From the NCBI RefSeq assembly GCF_041431415.1, contig NZ_CP107845.1:8254249-8318248 (forward strand): a stretch of 64,000 bases of DNA. The letters are read 5' to 3'. The stretch is from Streptomyces sp. NBC_00513 (lineage in GTDB: Bacteria > Actinomycetota > Actinomycetes > Streptomycetales > Streptomycetaceae). Positions 1 through 8,582 of this stretch are shown piece by piece. Every line of letters starts with the position of its first letter. Position 1 is the stretch's first letter. The notes under the pieces were generated by a model. The model was not told the origin of the DNA and made no database searches. It saw only the letters and a program-made list of their open reading frames with translations. The translations under genes were made by a program, and so were the position numbers.

Positions 1-28
1 ACACGTCCACGATCGAGCGAGACCGCAC

Positions 29-450
29 GTGCTGCCCCGCCCCCGCGCGACCGCCCTCACCCTGGTGGCCGGGCTGCTCCTCGCGCACGCCGCGGTGCCG
101 GCTCTCGCGGACGGCGGGGGAGTCGTCTGTCCCCCTCGGGAGTTGGACTGCGACATCACAGCCCAGGACCCGGGCAAGCCCCTGCCGGGCAAGCCCCGGC
201 AGCGACCGGGCAAGACCGGCGGCGACGGGCCCTCCTGCGCGATCGACGGCACACCCGTGCCCTGCTCCACCCCTGACATGGGCGTCCTCAGCCCGGCGGG
301 CTCCTGCTACTGAAAGGAGACGACCGGCCCGGCCGGCGGACTCCCACTGTCCGTGGACAGCGACTTCGACGCCTACTGGCACTACCACCAGCAACGCGAT
401 CACCTACAGTTCACACCATCCGCTACCGCGGCATACTCACTCGCCGCATG
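29..450 (+). pseudogene. Small secreted Cys-rich protein broken by an in-frame TGA
   Basis: The first 94 codons (29-313) encode a Sec-type signal peptide (about residues 1-27, AHAAVPALA) followed by a Pro/Gly/Lys-rich segment with four cysteines and the motif DCDITAQDPGKP. This recalls a Streptomyces family of small secreted proteins in which the final CY is normally followed by Trp-Lys and more sequence. Here the codon after CY is TGA, and the same frame continues with KETTGPAGG and DSDFDAYWHYHQQ until a second TGA near 450. A single TGG-to-TGA change therefore seems to have truncated the gene. Function is unknown. No ribosome binding site could be judged because the window starts 28 bases upstream. 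Confidence 0.5.
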
Positions 451-539
451 ACCAGCAGCCCGGGAACAAGGACTGCCCGCGGCGTTAGGGTTTCCGGGAC
501 AGGCCATACGGCACGCTGCACCCCCGGGGACGAAACAGT

Positions 540-2939
540 ATGGGACACGGAGCGCGGAAGCAGCTGGCGGAGCTGCTCGGCGACGCGCAGCAGGGCGGGG
601 ACTTCAGCACCCGTATCGAGATGTCGGCCCGCGCGCTGAGCATCGAGGTCGACGGGGTGGGGGAACTGCCGCTGCCGCTGCGTGCCCCGGTCACCAAGAA
701 ACTGATCGCGCAGGCCCGGCGGGCATCCTTCGGCCGCGGCGAGCAGACCCTATCCGACACCAGCGTCCGTGACACCTGGGAGGTCACCCCGGACCGCATC
801 ACGCTCGGCGGAACCGACTGGGACCGCACCCTGGACGGCGTCCTCGACGGTGTCCGCACCGCGCTCGGTCTGCCGCCCACCGTCGTCCTGCGTGCTGAGC
901 CGCACGCACTGCTCGTCTACGGCAAGGGCCAGTTCTTCCTACCGCACCAGGACTCCGAGAAGGACGACTCCATGGTGGGCACCCTGGTCGTCTCGCTGCC
1001 CTCGCACCACACCGGCGGCGAACTCGTCGTCTCGCACGCCGGCCGCAGCGTCGTCCACCAGGCGTCCCGGGAGAACCTGACCTTCGCCGCCTTCTACGCG
1101 GACTGCCTGCACGAGGTCAAGCCCGTCAAGTCCGGCTACCGCGTCACCCTCACCATGAACCTCCTCGCCGAACGCATCCGCCCGGCCGGCGAGGACGACG
1201 GGGAGCCGGTCGCCGACCTGGCCCACTGCTTGACCCAACACTTCACCGAGCCGGCCGAAGAGCGCTACGCCTACGGCCGCCGGAAGGCCGCGCCCCCGAA
1301 CCGCCTCGTGTACCTCCTCGACCACGAGTACACCCAGCGCGGCCTGGACTGGGACCGCCTCAAGGGAGCCGACGCCACCCGCACCGCCCTGCTCCGCCAA
1401 GCCGCCGCAGAGACGGACTGCGAAGCGGTCCTCGCGTTGGCCGAGGTGAAGGAGACCTGGGACGCGCATGCGCCGTACGACCGCTACGACTACTACGGCG
1501 AGGTCGAGCACTGCGACGACTGCGAGGACGAGGAGTGCGGGGGTGAATGTCTCCTGGATCCCGACGGGGAATTTGGTGCCGAGCGCCGCCGCAGCGGCGA
1601 CTTCTCCAGCTACGAACTGCACGAGCTGATCGACGACGAGATCACGCTGAGCTGGTGGACCCGCCCGGACGGCACCGGCGGCGAGCAGATCAACCTGCCC
1701 GTCGCGTACGCCGAGGTGTCCGCCACCACCGAGAACAAGGACCTGACGCCCTACCAGTCCGAGTACGAGGGCTACATGGGCAACTACGGCAACACCCTCG
1801 ACCGCTGGTACCGGCGGGCCGCCGTGGTCCTGTGGCCCCGGCAGCGCTCGTTCACGGCCCGCGCCGAGGCCGGCTCCGAGGGCGCACTGCGGGAACTTCA
1901 GAGCCACCTGGATGCCGGGGACCTCGACCGGGCGCGCACGCTCGCCCAGTCGCTCGCCCCGTTCTGGAAGCACCACGGTTCGGGCGAGGCGGCCGCGGCG
2001 CTCTTCGCCGCCGCCCTGCCCGTCGCGGTGGGACTGCGGGAAGCGGACACTGCCACGATGCTCCTCGCGCCTTTTGGGGTGGAGGCCTTGGGTGAGCGGC
2101 ACGCTCCGGGGCTCGCGGCAGCGGCCGCGCGGTACGGACGGACGTGGGCCCGCAGGGTCGTCAGCAGCTGGTTCGGCACGGTTGGCGCGTACACCGGGGC
2201 TGGCCGCGCGGCGTGGCTCGAATCGCTGCCCGGCCTGTGCACCGCGCTGCGGGCCGTCGACGGCGATGGGGACGCGATGGCCTCGCCGCTGGCCGAGGGT
2301 GCCTGGCAAGCAGTCGAGCAGCAGCTCACCAGCTGGCTCGGCGTCGGCCGCGAGACGGAGCGCCGCACCGGCATGGAGGGGCTCGGCGCATCACTGGCCC
2401 GCGTCCTTCAGGCGGCAGGACCCGAGACCGCCGACACCATCGCCGCCACGCTACGCGGCCTGCCGGACACCGCCCTGGAATGCCTGCTCCCCGCCCTGCG
2501 AACCGCGGCCCACCAGCCGACGACCATACGCGACGGCGCACCCGCCGGCCGCGCCTTCCAGACCCTCGCCGACCACTGCCAGGACCGGCTCGCCGCAGCC
2601 CTCACCCGCCCTGAACGCGCGGCCGACGACTGGTCCCTCACCCCGGTCGGGACATGCCGGACTGGCTGCGGACTCTGCCCCGACTTGGACGCCTTCCTCA
2701 CCTCCCGTACCCGCCACGTCATGGAGTGGCCGCTCGCGAAGGACGGACGCCGCCACCTCCACAGCCGCATCGACCAGGCCGGCCTGCCCGTCTCCCACAC
2801 CACCCGGCGCCAGGGACGTCCCTACGTTCTGGTCCTGACCAAGACGGACGCCGTCTTCACCCGTGAACAGGCGGCCCGTACCCGCGCCGAGACCGACTTG
2901 GCGTGGCTGCGGGACAAATGGCCCCGGGCGGGCGGCTGA
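540..2939 (+). CDS. 2OG-Fe(II) oxygenase (prolyl hydroxylase-like) family protein, 799 aa
   Basis: The N-terminal part carries a double-stranded beta-helix dioxygenase signature. HQD at residues 136-138 supplies the HxD iron ligands, H191 in CLHEVKP is the distal ligand, and R201 in GYRVTLT is the likely 2-oxoglutarate anchor. GGELVVSH sits between them, as in prolyl 4-hydroxylase-like proteins. The C-terminal ~550 residues are not a recognised domain. They include a Cys/Asp-rich patch (CDDCEDEECGGEC, about residue 325) and CRTGCGLCPD near residue 710, which could bind metal. The substrate is unknown. The gene is intact, reads in typical high-GC codon usage and stands alone between two damaged loci. 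Confidence 0.7.
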   Translation: MGHGARKQLAELLGDAQQGGDFSTRIEMSARALSIEVDGVGELPLPLRAPVTKKLIAQARRASFGRGEQTLSDTSVRDTWEVTPDRITLGGTDWDRTLDGVLDGVRTALGLPPTVVLRAEPHALLVYGKGQFFLPHQDSEKDDSMVGTLVVSLPSHHTGGELVVSHAGRSVVHQASRENLTFAAFYADCLHEVKPVKSGYRVTLTMNLLAERIRPAGEDDGEPVADLAHCLTQHFTEPAEERYAYGRRKAAPPNRLVYLLDHEYTQRGLDWDRLKGADATRTALLRQAAAETDCEAVLALAEVKETWDAHAPYDRYDYYGEVEHCDDCEDEECGGECLLDPDGEFGAERRRSGDFSSYELHELIDDEITLSWWTRPDGTGGEQINLPVAYAEVSATTENKDLTPYQSEYEGYMGNYGNTLDRWYRRAAVVLWPRQRSFTARAEAGSEGALRELQSHLDAGDLDRARTLAQSLAPFWKHHGSGEAAAALFAAALPVAVGLREADTATMLLAPFGVEALGERHAPGLAAAAARYGRTWARRVVSSWFGTVGAYTGAGRAAWLESLPGLCTALRAVDGDGDAMASPLAEGAWQAVEQQLTSWLGVGRETERRTGMEGLGASLARVLQAAGPETADTIAATLRGLPDTALECLLPALRTAAHQPTTIRDGAPAGRAFQTLADHCQDRLAAALTRPERAADDWSLTPVGTCRTGCGLCPDLDAFLTSRTRHVMEWPLAKDGRRHLHSRIDQAGLPVSHTTRRQGRPYVLVLTKTDAVFTREQAARTRAETDLAWLRDKWPRAGG

Positions 2940-3000
2940 GAGGTGACACCTCCGTACCTCTCTCCGACAGCGATGACGAGAAGAGCGAAGGGCGCGGGCA

Positions 3001-3336
3001 ATGCCGTTGCTTGAATGGCTAGACCAGTTCGGGTACGAGGGTGATGGCCTTCGGCTGGACGCGGAGGGTCGGTTTGAGCCTCCCTGCCCCGCTGCCCGTC
3101 CGGCGCCGCTTACAGCCAGCGCGTCGCCGGTTACCAATCCCCAGACCCCGGCCTTCAGCCACCGGTTACCAGTCGGGTTCATCACCGCCGACGACGGGGG
3201 CAAGGACGTCTTCGTCCACTTCGCCGAAATCCAGTCGAATGGGTACCGGACCCTAGAGGAGAATCAGCGGGTGGAGTTCGAGATCACCCAGGGCCCCAAG
3301 GGACCGCAGGCCTCAAAGGTCAGGCTGCTGGACTGA
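3001..3336 (+). pseudogene. Cold-shock domain remnant fused to unrelated N-terminus
   Basis: Residues ~59-111 match the second half of a CspA-type cold-shock domain: [16 protein letters not shown] contains the RNP2-like patch, and the tail ends [11 protein letters not shown]. The first strand and RNP1 region (the usual GTVKWFN...KGFGF) are missing. They are replaced by ~58 residues ([15 protein letters not shown]...) with no recognisable relation. Compare the intact cold-shock gene at 11418-11621. A cold-shock fold without its first strands should not bind RNA normally, so this is best read as a chimeric remnant, though the frame is open. Confidence 0.6.
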
Positions 3337-3566
3337 CAGCTCAGGCCGCACCGCCGCGCCTGCCCGGCCCGCTGGACGACGGGCGCGAGGGCCCGAGGTA
3401 GATCGTGCGAGGTCTCGACCGTCGCTGTGCGCCGCCCTCTTGACCGGGAAATCCCTCTAAACGCACACCCTACTGCGCCGTTGTTGATCTAGTAGGACGA
3501 ATGCCCGAACACGCGTGAGCCCCGCCTGTCTGCCCAGGGGGTGACAAGCGGGGTGGCAGAAGAGTG

Positions 3567-4766
3567 TCAGCCGGCCGTCAGGACGGGGCGGTCAGGGGAG
3601 TCAAGCCAGGTTTGTTCCCCGTCGCTCCCCACAGTCAGACCGAATCGCTCGAATCCGGGTCGGCCCTGCGCTTCCCACCAGCGGTGGGCAGCTTCCGTCT
3701 CGCCCCACAACCGACGCGGTCCGAACTGGACCACCTCGTACTCGGTGGTCCCGGGCTCGTAGTCGGCCGTCGCCCACGACTGGGCATCCAGGCTGTACGT
3801 CCACAGCGTGTAACTGCCATCTTCGTACCTCTCGGTGCTCCAGAACGCCCCGGGCACCCGCAGTCCGATGGCGAACTGTTCCACCCACCCTCCGACGTCG
3901 GCGGGAGATAGCCGGGTGGCACTCCGATCACCCTCCGCGGGCCACTCCCGGCCCTTGAAGTGGTCATCATGGTTCGGTCGGTCGGCACGCTGCTGCCGAA
4001 GCCGCATGAAGGCACTGGAACGGGTGAAATGGCCGCTCGCCGTACCGTCCTCGTTCACGGTCAACCGAACGATGGCCTCGCCGCCGTACTCCGTGCCCCA
4101 AGGCGCGACGATCAGACCGCCCGTAACGGTCTGTTCCACCCACGACTGCGGGATCTCGCCGACACCACATGTGGCAAATACCCGGTCGTACGGCGCCTCA
4201 CCGACATACCCGAGCCGGCCGTCTCCCAAGATCAGGAGAGGGGAGAGTTCAGCCGCGCGAAGGTTTGCTCCCGCGCCCCGTGCCACCTCGGGGTCGAACT
4301 CGATCGAGACGACATTTTCGGAGCCCAGCCGGTGCGAGAGAAGTCCCGCGTTCCAACCGGTACCGGTCCCGATCTCCAGGACCTTGTGACTGTCCTTGAT
4401 ATCCAGATCGGCCAGCGTGCCGAACACCATGCACGGCTGGGAATTGGAGCTGCTCGGGGTCCGGCCGAAACCGTCCCCGCTGTGCTTCCCGTCGTCCCAC
4501 TGCGTCGTCAGCGGGATGTCCGAGTACACCGCCCTGAGCCAGGCATCGGGGTCCACGTCGCGGTCTACCAAGGGGTTCTGTTCCGTACCGGCCGGGATCC
4601 CCGGCCAGATGCGAGCAGGTACGAAAGGCTGTTCGGCCTCAATTCGTTCGCACAGCCGCAGCAGGATCACCTTGCCTTGGTCGACTACGCGATCAGGAAA
4701 GTACGAGTCGTCGTACATCTGCTGCAGGAACGAGTGCCCCGCTAGCTGCTGGTTTGTGATCGGCAT
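3567..4766 (-). CDS. Chimeric ORF: DUF5713 N-terminus fused to PCMT-type methyltransferase
   Basis: Residues 1-~45 (MPITNQQLAGHSFLQQMYDD, ERIEAEQP) match the start of DUF5713 proteins. From FVPARIWPG (~46) onward it matches SAM-dependent methyltransferases of the protein-L-isoaspartate methyltransferase superfamily. These include the type encoded near actinobacterial RiPP and ATP-grasp loci. SAM motif I is VLEIGTGTGWNAG and a later motif is PYDRVFATCGVG. The usual N-terminal ~40 residues of such an enzyme, ending in HRFVP, are absent. The junction lies near 4625-4635. A good ribosome binding site (GGAAGG) precedes the DUF5713 start, so the fusion is probably expressed from the DUF5713 signals. 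Whether it is active is unknown. Confidence 0.65.
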   Translation of the reverse strand: MPITNQQLAGHSFLQQMYDDSYFPDRVVDQGKVILLRLCERIEAEQPFVPARIWPGIPAGTEQNPLVDRDVDPDAWLRAVYSDIPLTTQWDDGKHSGDGFGRTPSSSNSQPCMVFGTLADLDIKDSHKVLEIGTGTGWNAGLLSHRLGSENVVSIEFDPEVARGAGANLRAAELSPLLILGDGRLGYVGEAPYDRVFATCGVGEIPQSWVEQTVTGGLIVAPWGTEYGGEAIVRLTVNEDGTASGHFTRSSAFMRLRQQRADRPNHDDHFKGREWPAEGDRSATRLSPADVGGWVEQFAIGLRVPGAFWSTERYEDGSYTLWTYSLDAQSWATADYEPGTTEYEVVQFGPRRLWGETEAAHRWWEAQGRPGFERFGLTVGSDGEQTWLDSPDRPVLTAG

Positions 4767-4878
4767 GGCGCCTTCCTACCTTCGCGAAGAGCTGGTGCGC
4801 CGATCATGCACAGCACCACTGACAACGATGCCCTCATGAACGCCAGACCCCACGCGACCAGCACTTTCACAACAGGCC

Positions 4879-5940
4879 CTAGTCTTCTGAGTCAGGAATT
4901 CTGTTCAGATAGCTGGCGAGGCGTTCGAGGATCTCGTCTGCGGTCTTGGTCCAGACGTAGGGCTTGGGGTCGGTGTTCCATGTGGCGATCCAGGTTCGGA
5001 TGTCCTTCTCCAGGGCCTGGACGGATCTGTGGACGCCTCGCCGTATCTGCTTGTTTGTCAGCTCGGCGAACCATCGCTCCACCAGGTTGAGCCAGGACGA
5101 TCCGGTTGGTGTGAAGTGCGGGTGGAACCGGGGGTGTGTCAGGAGCCAGGTCTTGATGGCCGGGGTCTTGTGGGTGGCGTGGTTGTCCAGCACCAGGTGG
5201 ATTTCGAGGCCGGCCGGGACTTCCTTGTCGAGCTTGATGAGGAACTTCTTGAACTCCTCGGCCCGGTGGCGCCGATGCAGGGAACCGATCACCTTGCCGG
5301 TGGCCACCTCCAGGGCAGCGAACAGAGTGGTGGTGCCGGCCCGGACGTAGTCGTGGGTGGTCCGCTGCGGAACTCCGGGCATCATCGGCAGCACCGGCTG
5401 TGAGCGATCCAGGGCCTGGATCTGCGACTTTTCGTCGACACAGAACACCAGAGCCCGCTCCGGCGGGTCCAGATAGAGACCGACTACATCGTGGACCTTG
5501 TCGACGAAGTACGGGTCTGTCGACAGTTTGAACGACTCCGAGCGGTGCGGCTGCAGGCCGAACGCCCGCCAGATCCGCGACACGGTCGACTGCGACAGGC
5601 CCAGCTCCTTCGCCATCGAACGCGTCGACCAGTGGGTCGCGTTCTTCGGGGTGGACTCCAGCGTCCTGGATACCAGCGCGGCCACCTGTTCGTCCGTCAC
5701 CGTCCGCGGGCCGCCCGGACGCGGCATGTCACCCAGACCGGCGATCCGATACCGCACGAACCGCGCACGCCAGCGGCCCACCGCATGGGGAGTCGAGCCG
5801 AGTCGAGCCGCCACGTCTTTGTTCGAAGCGCCTTCGGTGCAGGCCAGGATGATCCGACATCTCAGGGCCCACGCCTGCGGCGTGGAACGGCGCCGCACCC
5901 ACCCCTCGAGTGCGGCCCGCTCCTCGTCCGACAACGTCAA
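4879..5940 (-). CDS. IS630-family transposase, 353 aa
   Basis: Helix-turn-helix regions occupy roughly residues 20-140 (RCRIILACTEG, AARLGSTPHAVGRWR). The DDE domain follows, with D in VFCVDEKSQIQA, D in LVLDNHATHK and E in WLNLVERWFAEL. Length is typical of the family. The stop codon uses the TA target duplication at the element's left edge, so translation ends exactly at the IS boundary. It catalyses cut-and-paste transposition of the surrounding element. Confidence 0.93.
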   Translation of the reverse strand: MTLSDEERAALEGWVRRRSTPQAWALRCRIILACTEGASNKDVAARLGSTPHAVGRWRARFVRYRIAGLGDMPRPGGPRTVTDEQVAALVSRTLESTPKNATHWSTRSMAKELGLSQSTVSRIWRAFGLQPHRSESFKLSTDPYFVDKVHDVVGLYLDPPERALVFCVDEKSQIQALDRSQPVLPMMPGVPQRTTHDYVRAGTTTLFAALEVATGKVIGSLHRRHRAEEFKKFLIKLDKEVPAGLEIHLVLDNHATHKTPAIKTWLLTHPRFHPHFTPTGSSWLNLVERWFAELTNKQIRRGVHRSVQALEKDIRTWIATWNTDPKPYVWTKTADEILERLASYLNRIPDSED

Positions 5941-6014
5941 CTCGGCCTTCGGCCGCCCCGTCCGCGCCGTACCGCAAGCCTACACATCTGAACAAAATTC
6001 ATGACTCAGAACAC
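4882..6014. mobile_element. IS630-family insertion sequence, intact, 1133 bp
   Basis: The terminal inverted repeats are 4882-4910 and 5986-6014; 26 of 29 positions match (left end GTCTTCTGAGTCAGGAATTC). The element is flanked by a TA dinucleotide on each side (4880-4881 and 6015-6016), as expected for the IS630/Tc1 type of target duplication. It contains a single transposase gene on the minus strand. Near-identical ends and an open transposase frame suggest recent insertion. Confidence 0.9.
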
Positions 6015-6260
6015 TAGGGACGGCCACCGCGACTACACCGGCGTCGTGCCAGTGATCGTGACGGTCCTGGACCTCCTGGAGGAGCACGGCCCGCATGGGC
6101 CCATCTGGCGGTCCACGGCCGCCAAGACCACGAGACCCTCACCGACGCCTTGGCCAACCCTGACTACTACTGCGCCTACTCCGTCCGCGAGGAGCAACGC
6201 CGCGCCGCCGATGAGTCGGAGCGCCAGTGGGAGGAGCGGAAGCACGAGAAACGGATGTGC

Positions 6261-6716
6261 TCAGATGCCCAACAGGCGTAGCTTCGCCGTTTCGAAGTCG
6301 TGGGGTGAGATCACGCCTTGGTCGCGCAACGCAGCAAGCTTCAAAAGTTCGTCGGCACCCGATGGCGTGCCGGCCGTTGACCGGGACGTGTGGCGCGCGG
6401 CGATGGCAGCGTCGAGAACGGAGCGTAGCTCTTCGAAGGCTGGCTGTTGCTTCTTGATGAAGACGACGGAGTTCTCGTCTTTGAGGGCGGCCATGGTGCT
6501 GGATCCCTTGGAGGGCTGCCGTTCGCTGCTGCCGGGGATGGTCAGTTGGATGAATCCGCCGCTCATGAAGCCCGGGGGCTTCCACCGCACAGCGCTGATC
6601 TGGCTGACGTAGAAACGCTTCTCGCCACGTCCGAGTGGACTGGATCGATCACGCGTGATGACGACGTGATGTCCGTCGAAAGTCATTTGCCCACCCATAC
6701 CCGTTGCCTGGGTCAT
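6261..6716 (-). CDS. DUF4429-like protein with C-terminal SHOCT domain
   Basis: 151 residues. The N-terminal half (MTFDGHHVVITRD, FYVSQISAVRWKPPG, GFIQLTIPGS) looks like the DUF4429/PH-like fold seen in Streptomyces phage and plasmid proteins. The C-terminal ~30 residues (DELLKLAALRDQGVISPHDF) form a SHOCT motif, a short helical module often at the ends of small actinobacterial proteins. It lies just upstream of the small membrane protein at 6823-7083 in transcription order reversed. Its 3' end overlaps the tail of the replication-relaxation remnant on the other strand. The function is not known. Confidence 0.65.
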   Translation of the reverse strand: MTQATGMGGQMTFDGHHVVITRDRSSPLGRGEKRFYVSQISAVRWKPPGFMSGGFIQLTIPGSSERQPSKGSSTMAALKDENSVVFIKKQQPAFEELRSVLDAAIAARHTSRSTAGTPSGADELLKLAALRDQGVISPHDFETAKLRLLGI

Positions 6717-6822
6717 TGGTACTCCTCAATGTAAAGGCGCCTGGGTGAGGCTCCGATGATGTGAGTTCTGACAGCACGCGTGCGCTGGCTTGGGGGATGC
6801 CCCTGAAGGAGCATGGGCGCCG

Positions 6823-7083
6823 TCAGAAGCCCCTTCGGCGGTTCCACGACGACACGTACTTCGCGTAGATCACGTTTCCGATTCCCGCCGTGCAGAGGAA
6901 CAGGATGAAATGCATCCCGGCTGACTGCCGCCGCCTCCCGCCGTAGCGGCCAAATGTCGTGGCCGAGGCATTGACCGAGTTGTTGATGATGATGGGGGGT
7001 CCTTGGTAGCCGCCCTGGTGCCCCTCGTACGGACCTGAGGGGTGCTGCGGGTGTTGTTGTTGCGAGTGCACTGTCTTCCTCAC
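6823..7083 (-). CDS. Small single-pass membrane protein, unknown function
   Basis: 86 residues from a GTG start. The N-terminal half is Gln/His/Pro/Gly-rich and probably disordered, then INNSVNASATT. One hydrophobic helix (HFILFLCTAGIGNVIYAKY, about residues 57-76) precedes a short basic tail ending RRRGF. It is co-oriented with the DUF4429-SHOCT gene 107 bases downstream, and the two may be co-transcribed. Similar small N-rich/one-TM proteins accompany DUF4429 genes in Streptomyces mobile elements. No biochemical role can be given. Confidence 0.55.
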   Translation of the reverse strand: MRKTVHSQQQHPQHPSGPYEGHQGGYQGPPIIINNSVNASATTFGRYGGRRRQSAGMHFILFLCTAGIGNVIYAKYVSSWNRRRGF

Positions 7084-7352
7084 CGGTCAGGTAGCGGCTG
7101 AAATCGATGCCGCTCCCGGCATAACTGCCATCGCGGCGATACGACACGCCGAGGTGGCCGTGCGCGTGAAACGGCTTCGGCGCCTCGGAGGGATCGCCAG
7201 CCGGCTCTGGAATCACCGTGAGGGTGGTGACGTCTGCCTGTTGGGGCCGTTGAATGTGTCCATGCCAGCCGACGAATTGGGTGGTCCCGGCTCGGGCCAC
7301 GTCGAGATCGCCGGCCGACTTCGACTCCAGCGACTTGTTGATCGAGGAGATC
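7084..7352 (-). other. Possible broken coding stretch between two small genes
   Basis: On the minus strand a frame with coding-like composition reads ALTASTISSINKSLESKSAG, then VARAGTTQFVGWHGH and LGVSYRRDGSYAGSGIDF, running into the start of the membrane-protein gene. It lacks a good start and is out of frame with the small secreted protein upstream. It may be the 3' part of that gene after a frameshift, or a separate remnant. I could not assign a family. Confidence 0.25.
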
Positions 7353-7362
7353 GTCGACGCTG

Positions 7363-7662
7363 TCAGGGCTGGCGACGATACGACGCCGTGTCGAAGCCAT
7401 CCGACTCGGGCCCGCCGGTTCCGGTTGGCCGTCGATGGACCAGGCGGGCGTTGGGGGCTCCGATCTGAGTGAGGGGCTGGAGGATGTTGCCCACGCCCTG
7501 GATGACGCTGTCCCCGCTGGTGACGTGGTAGCTGTTGAGCGAATCGTCGATGTTGATGTGGCGCGTGCCGGTAAGGAGGTACTGTTCGTCGCTGGCGTGC
7601 GCGGTGCCGGACAGGGTGAGTACGGCCCCGGCAAGAGTGAGGACGGCGAGCGTGTTGTTCAT
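7363..7662 (-). CDS. Small secreted protein, possibly 3'-frameshifted
   Basis: About 99 residues from MNNTLAVLTLAGAV. A clear Sec signal peptide ends at GTAHA-SD near residue 24. The mature part contains INIDDSLNSYHVTSGDSVIQ, resembling short secreted Streptomyces proteins rich in Asn/Ser/Val. The signal peptide is close to that of the small secreted protein at 43102-43320 (GTAHA in both). The last ~25 residues (RPTGTGGPESDG...) look out of frame, and a plausible continuation lies in another frame at 7084-7352. It starts right where the truncated HATPase gene ends. Confidence 0.45.
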   Translation of the reverse strand: MNNTLAVLTLAGAVLTLSGTAHASDEQYLLTGTRHINIDDSLNSYHVTSGDSVIQGVGNILQPLTQIGAPNARLVHRRPTGTGGPESDGFDTASYRRQP

Positions 7663-7675
7663 GCCGGCCAAACGA

Positions 7676-7959
7676 TCATCGACGCGCCGGAGTCACGAGT
7701 ACGTGGGTGCGGGGCGGTTGCGGGTTGGGGTCGTGGACTGCCACCTCGATACCGTCCGCGCGGGCGGTGAGCTGGAGGCCATAGGTACCGCCGCCGTGAC
7801 GTAGGGCGTTACTGACGAGCTCCGAGACGACCATGAGGACGGTGTCGCCGGCCTCGACCGTGGTCGCAGAAACGAGACCGCGAAGAAAGTCACGGGCACA
7901 GTGACGTGCGCAAGCGGACGTTGTGGGTCGGTCGCGGCGGTGACGCGCTTCGTGCTCAT
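7676..7959 (-). pseudogene. HATPase anti-sigma factor remnant (frameshift, lost C-terminus)
   Basis: The start reads MSTKRVTAATDPQRPLAHV. After a frameshift the sequence continues ARDFLRGLVSATTVEAGD, then VVSELVSNALRHGGGT and DGIEVAVHDPNPQPPR, ending at 7676. The ELVSNALRHGG motif is the N-box of GHKL/HATPase_c serine-kinase-like anti-sigma factors. It closely parallels the intact paralogue at 9535-9924 (ELVTNALRHGGGT). The G-box region (GGTGGFGWPMV in the paralogue) is missing, so this copy cannot fold a complete ATP site. Confidence 0.65.
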
Positions 7960-8161
7960 CAAGATCACCCTGGTTTCCGGATCGTCACCGCGCGCGTTCG
8001 TGTCGGCGAGGCGCCCTTTTCCGCAGCCTGAGCCGGCCCACGGCCAACGCGACTGTAGGAGTCCGATGGCGCCGACGTGGACTGGCTGAACTCCCCACGT
8101 CGGCGCGTCCCATCCAGCAGTGGCCGGACGGGATGGCACGCGTGCGATCAAGGAATGATCT

Positions 8162-8494
8162 GTGGAACAACAAGTACTGGTCCTGCCGGACGAGGGTGAC
8201 GGCGTGCGGGTGATCGCGTGCGTCGGTGAGTTCGATCAGGACACCCTGGGATCCTTCCGGCAGGCTGGGAACCCGGCTGTGGCCGACCCGGCCGTCCGGC
8301 GGATTGTCCTGGACGTCAGCCGGCTCACCTTCGCCGACTCCTCGATGCTCAACGAGATGCTGCGCCTGCTGCGTTCCGGCCGCCTGGTCCTGGCTGGCCC
8401 GCTTCCGCCCGGCCTGCGGCGAGTCCTCGAACTCACCCAGGCCGGACCGCTGTTCCCTGTCGCCGACAGCGTGGAAGTGGCCCGCACCCTGTAG
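8162..8494 (+). CDS. STAS-domain anti-anti-sigma factor
   Basis: 110 residues spanning a single STAS domain: VRVIACVGEFDQDT at the start, then RRIVLDVSRLTFADSSMLN. The serine pair in ADSSML is the usual phosphoacceptor position of SpoIIAA/RsbV-like proteins. Such proteins bind HATPase anti-sigma kinases and release sigma factors (partner switching). The gene is divergent from the broken HATPase gene at 7676-7959 and convergent with the STAS gene at 8583-8933. Confidence 0.85.
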   Translation: MEQQVLVLPDEGDGVRVIACVGEFDQDTLGSFRQAGNPAVADPAVRRIVLDVSRLTFADSSMLNEMLRLLRSGRLVLAGPLPPGLRRVLELTQAGPLFPVADSVEVARTL

Positions 8495-8582
8495 GGCGAC
8501 ACGACCATCAGGTCGAACGGGCCATCGACTGCCCACGGGGCGCTCCCGGCACACGATCGGCATGTGGGACGTCGCGTGCGGG

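Larger units (their letters stand above)
4806..6281 (+). pseudogene. Replication-relaxation family protein, C-terminal remnant split by IS630
   Basis: Removing the IS and one TA copy joins 4806-4881 to 6017 onward in one frame. It reads ...TSTFTTGPRDGHRDYTGVVP then LLEEHGPHGPIW, the C-terminal hallmark of Streptomyces replication-relaxation (Replic_Relax) proteins. After PIW the frame is lost. It resumes in +1 as HETLTDALANPDYYCAYSV and ends EERKHEKRMCSDAQQA at 6281. So the gene lacks its N-terminal two-thirds, carries a frameshift and was then hit by an IS. The matching N-terminal half of such a gene occurs at 28291-29072. Confidence 0.6.

Noticed and set aside
939..2309. 456-codon minus-strand frame across the oxygenase gene
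   Set aside because: Shadow frame; the plus-strand protein carries HxD...H...R ligands in the right order.
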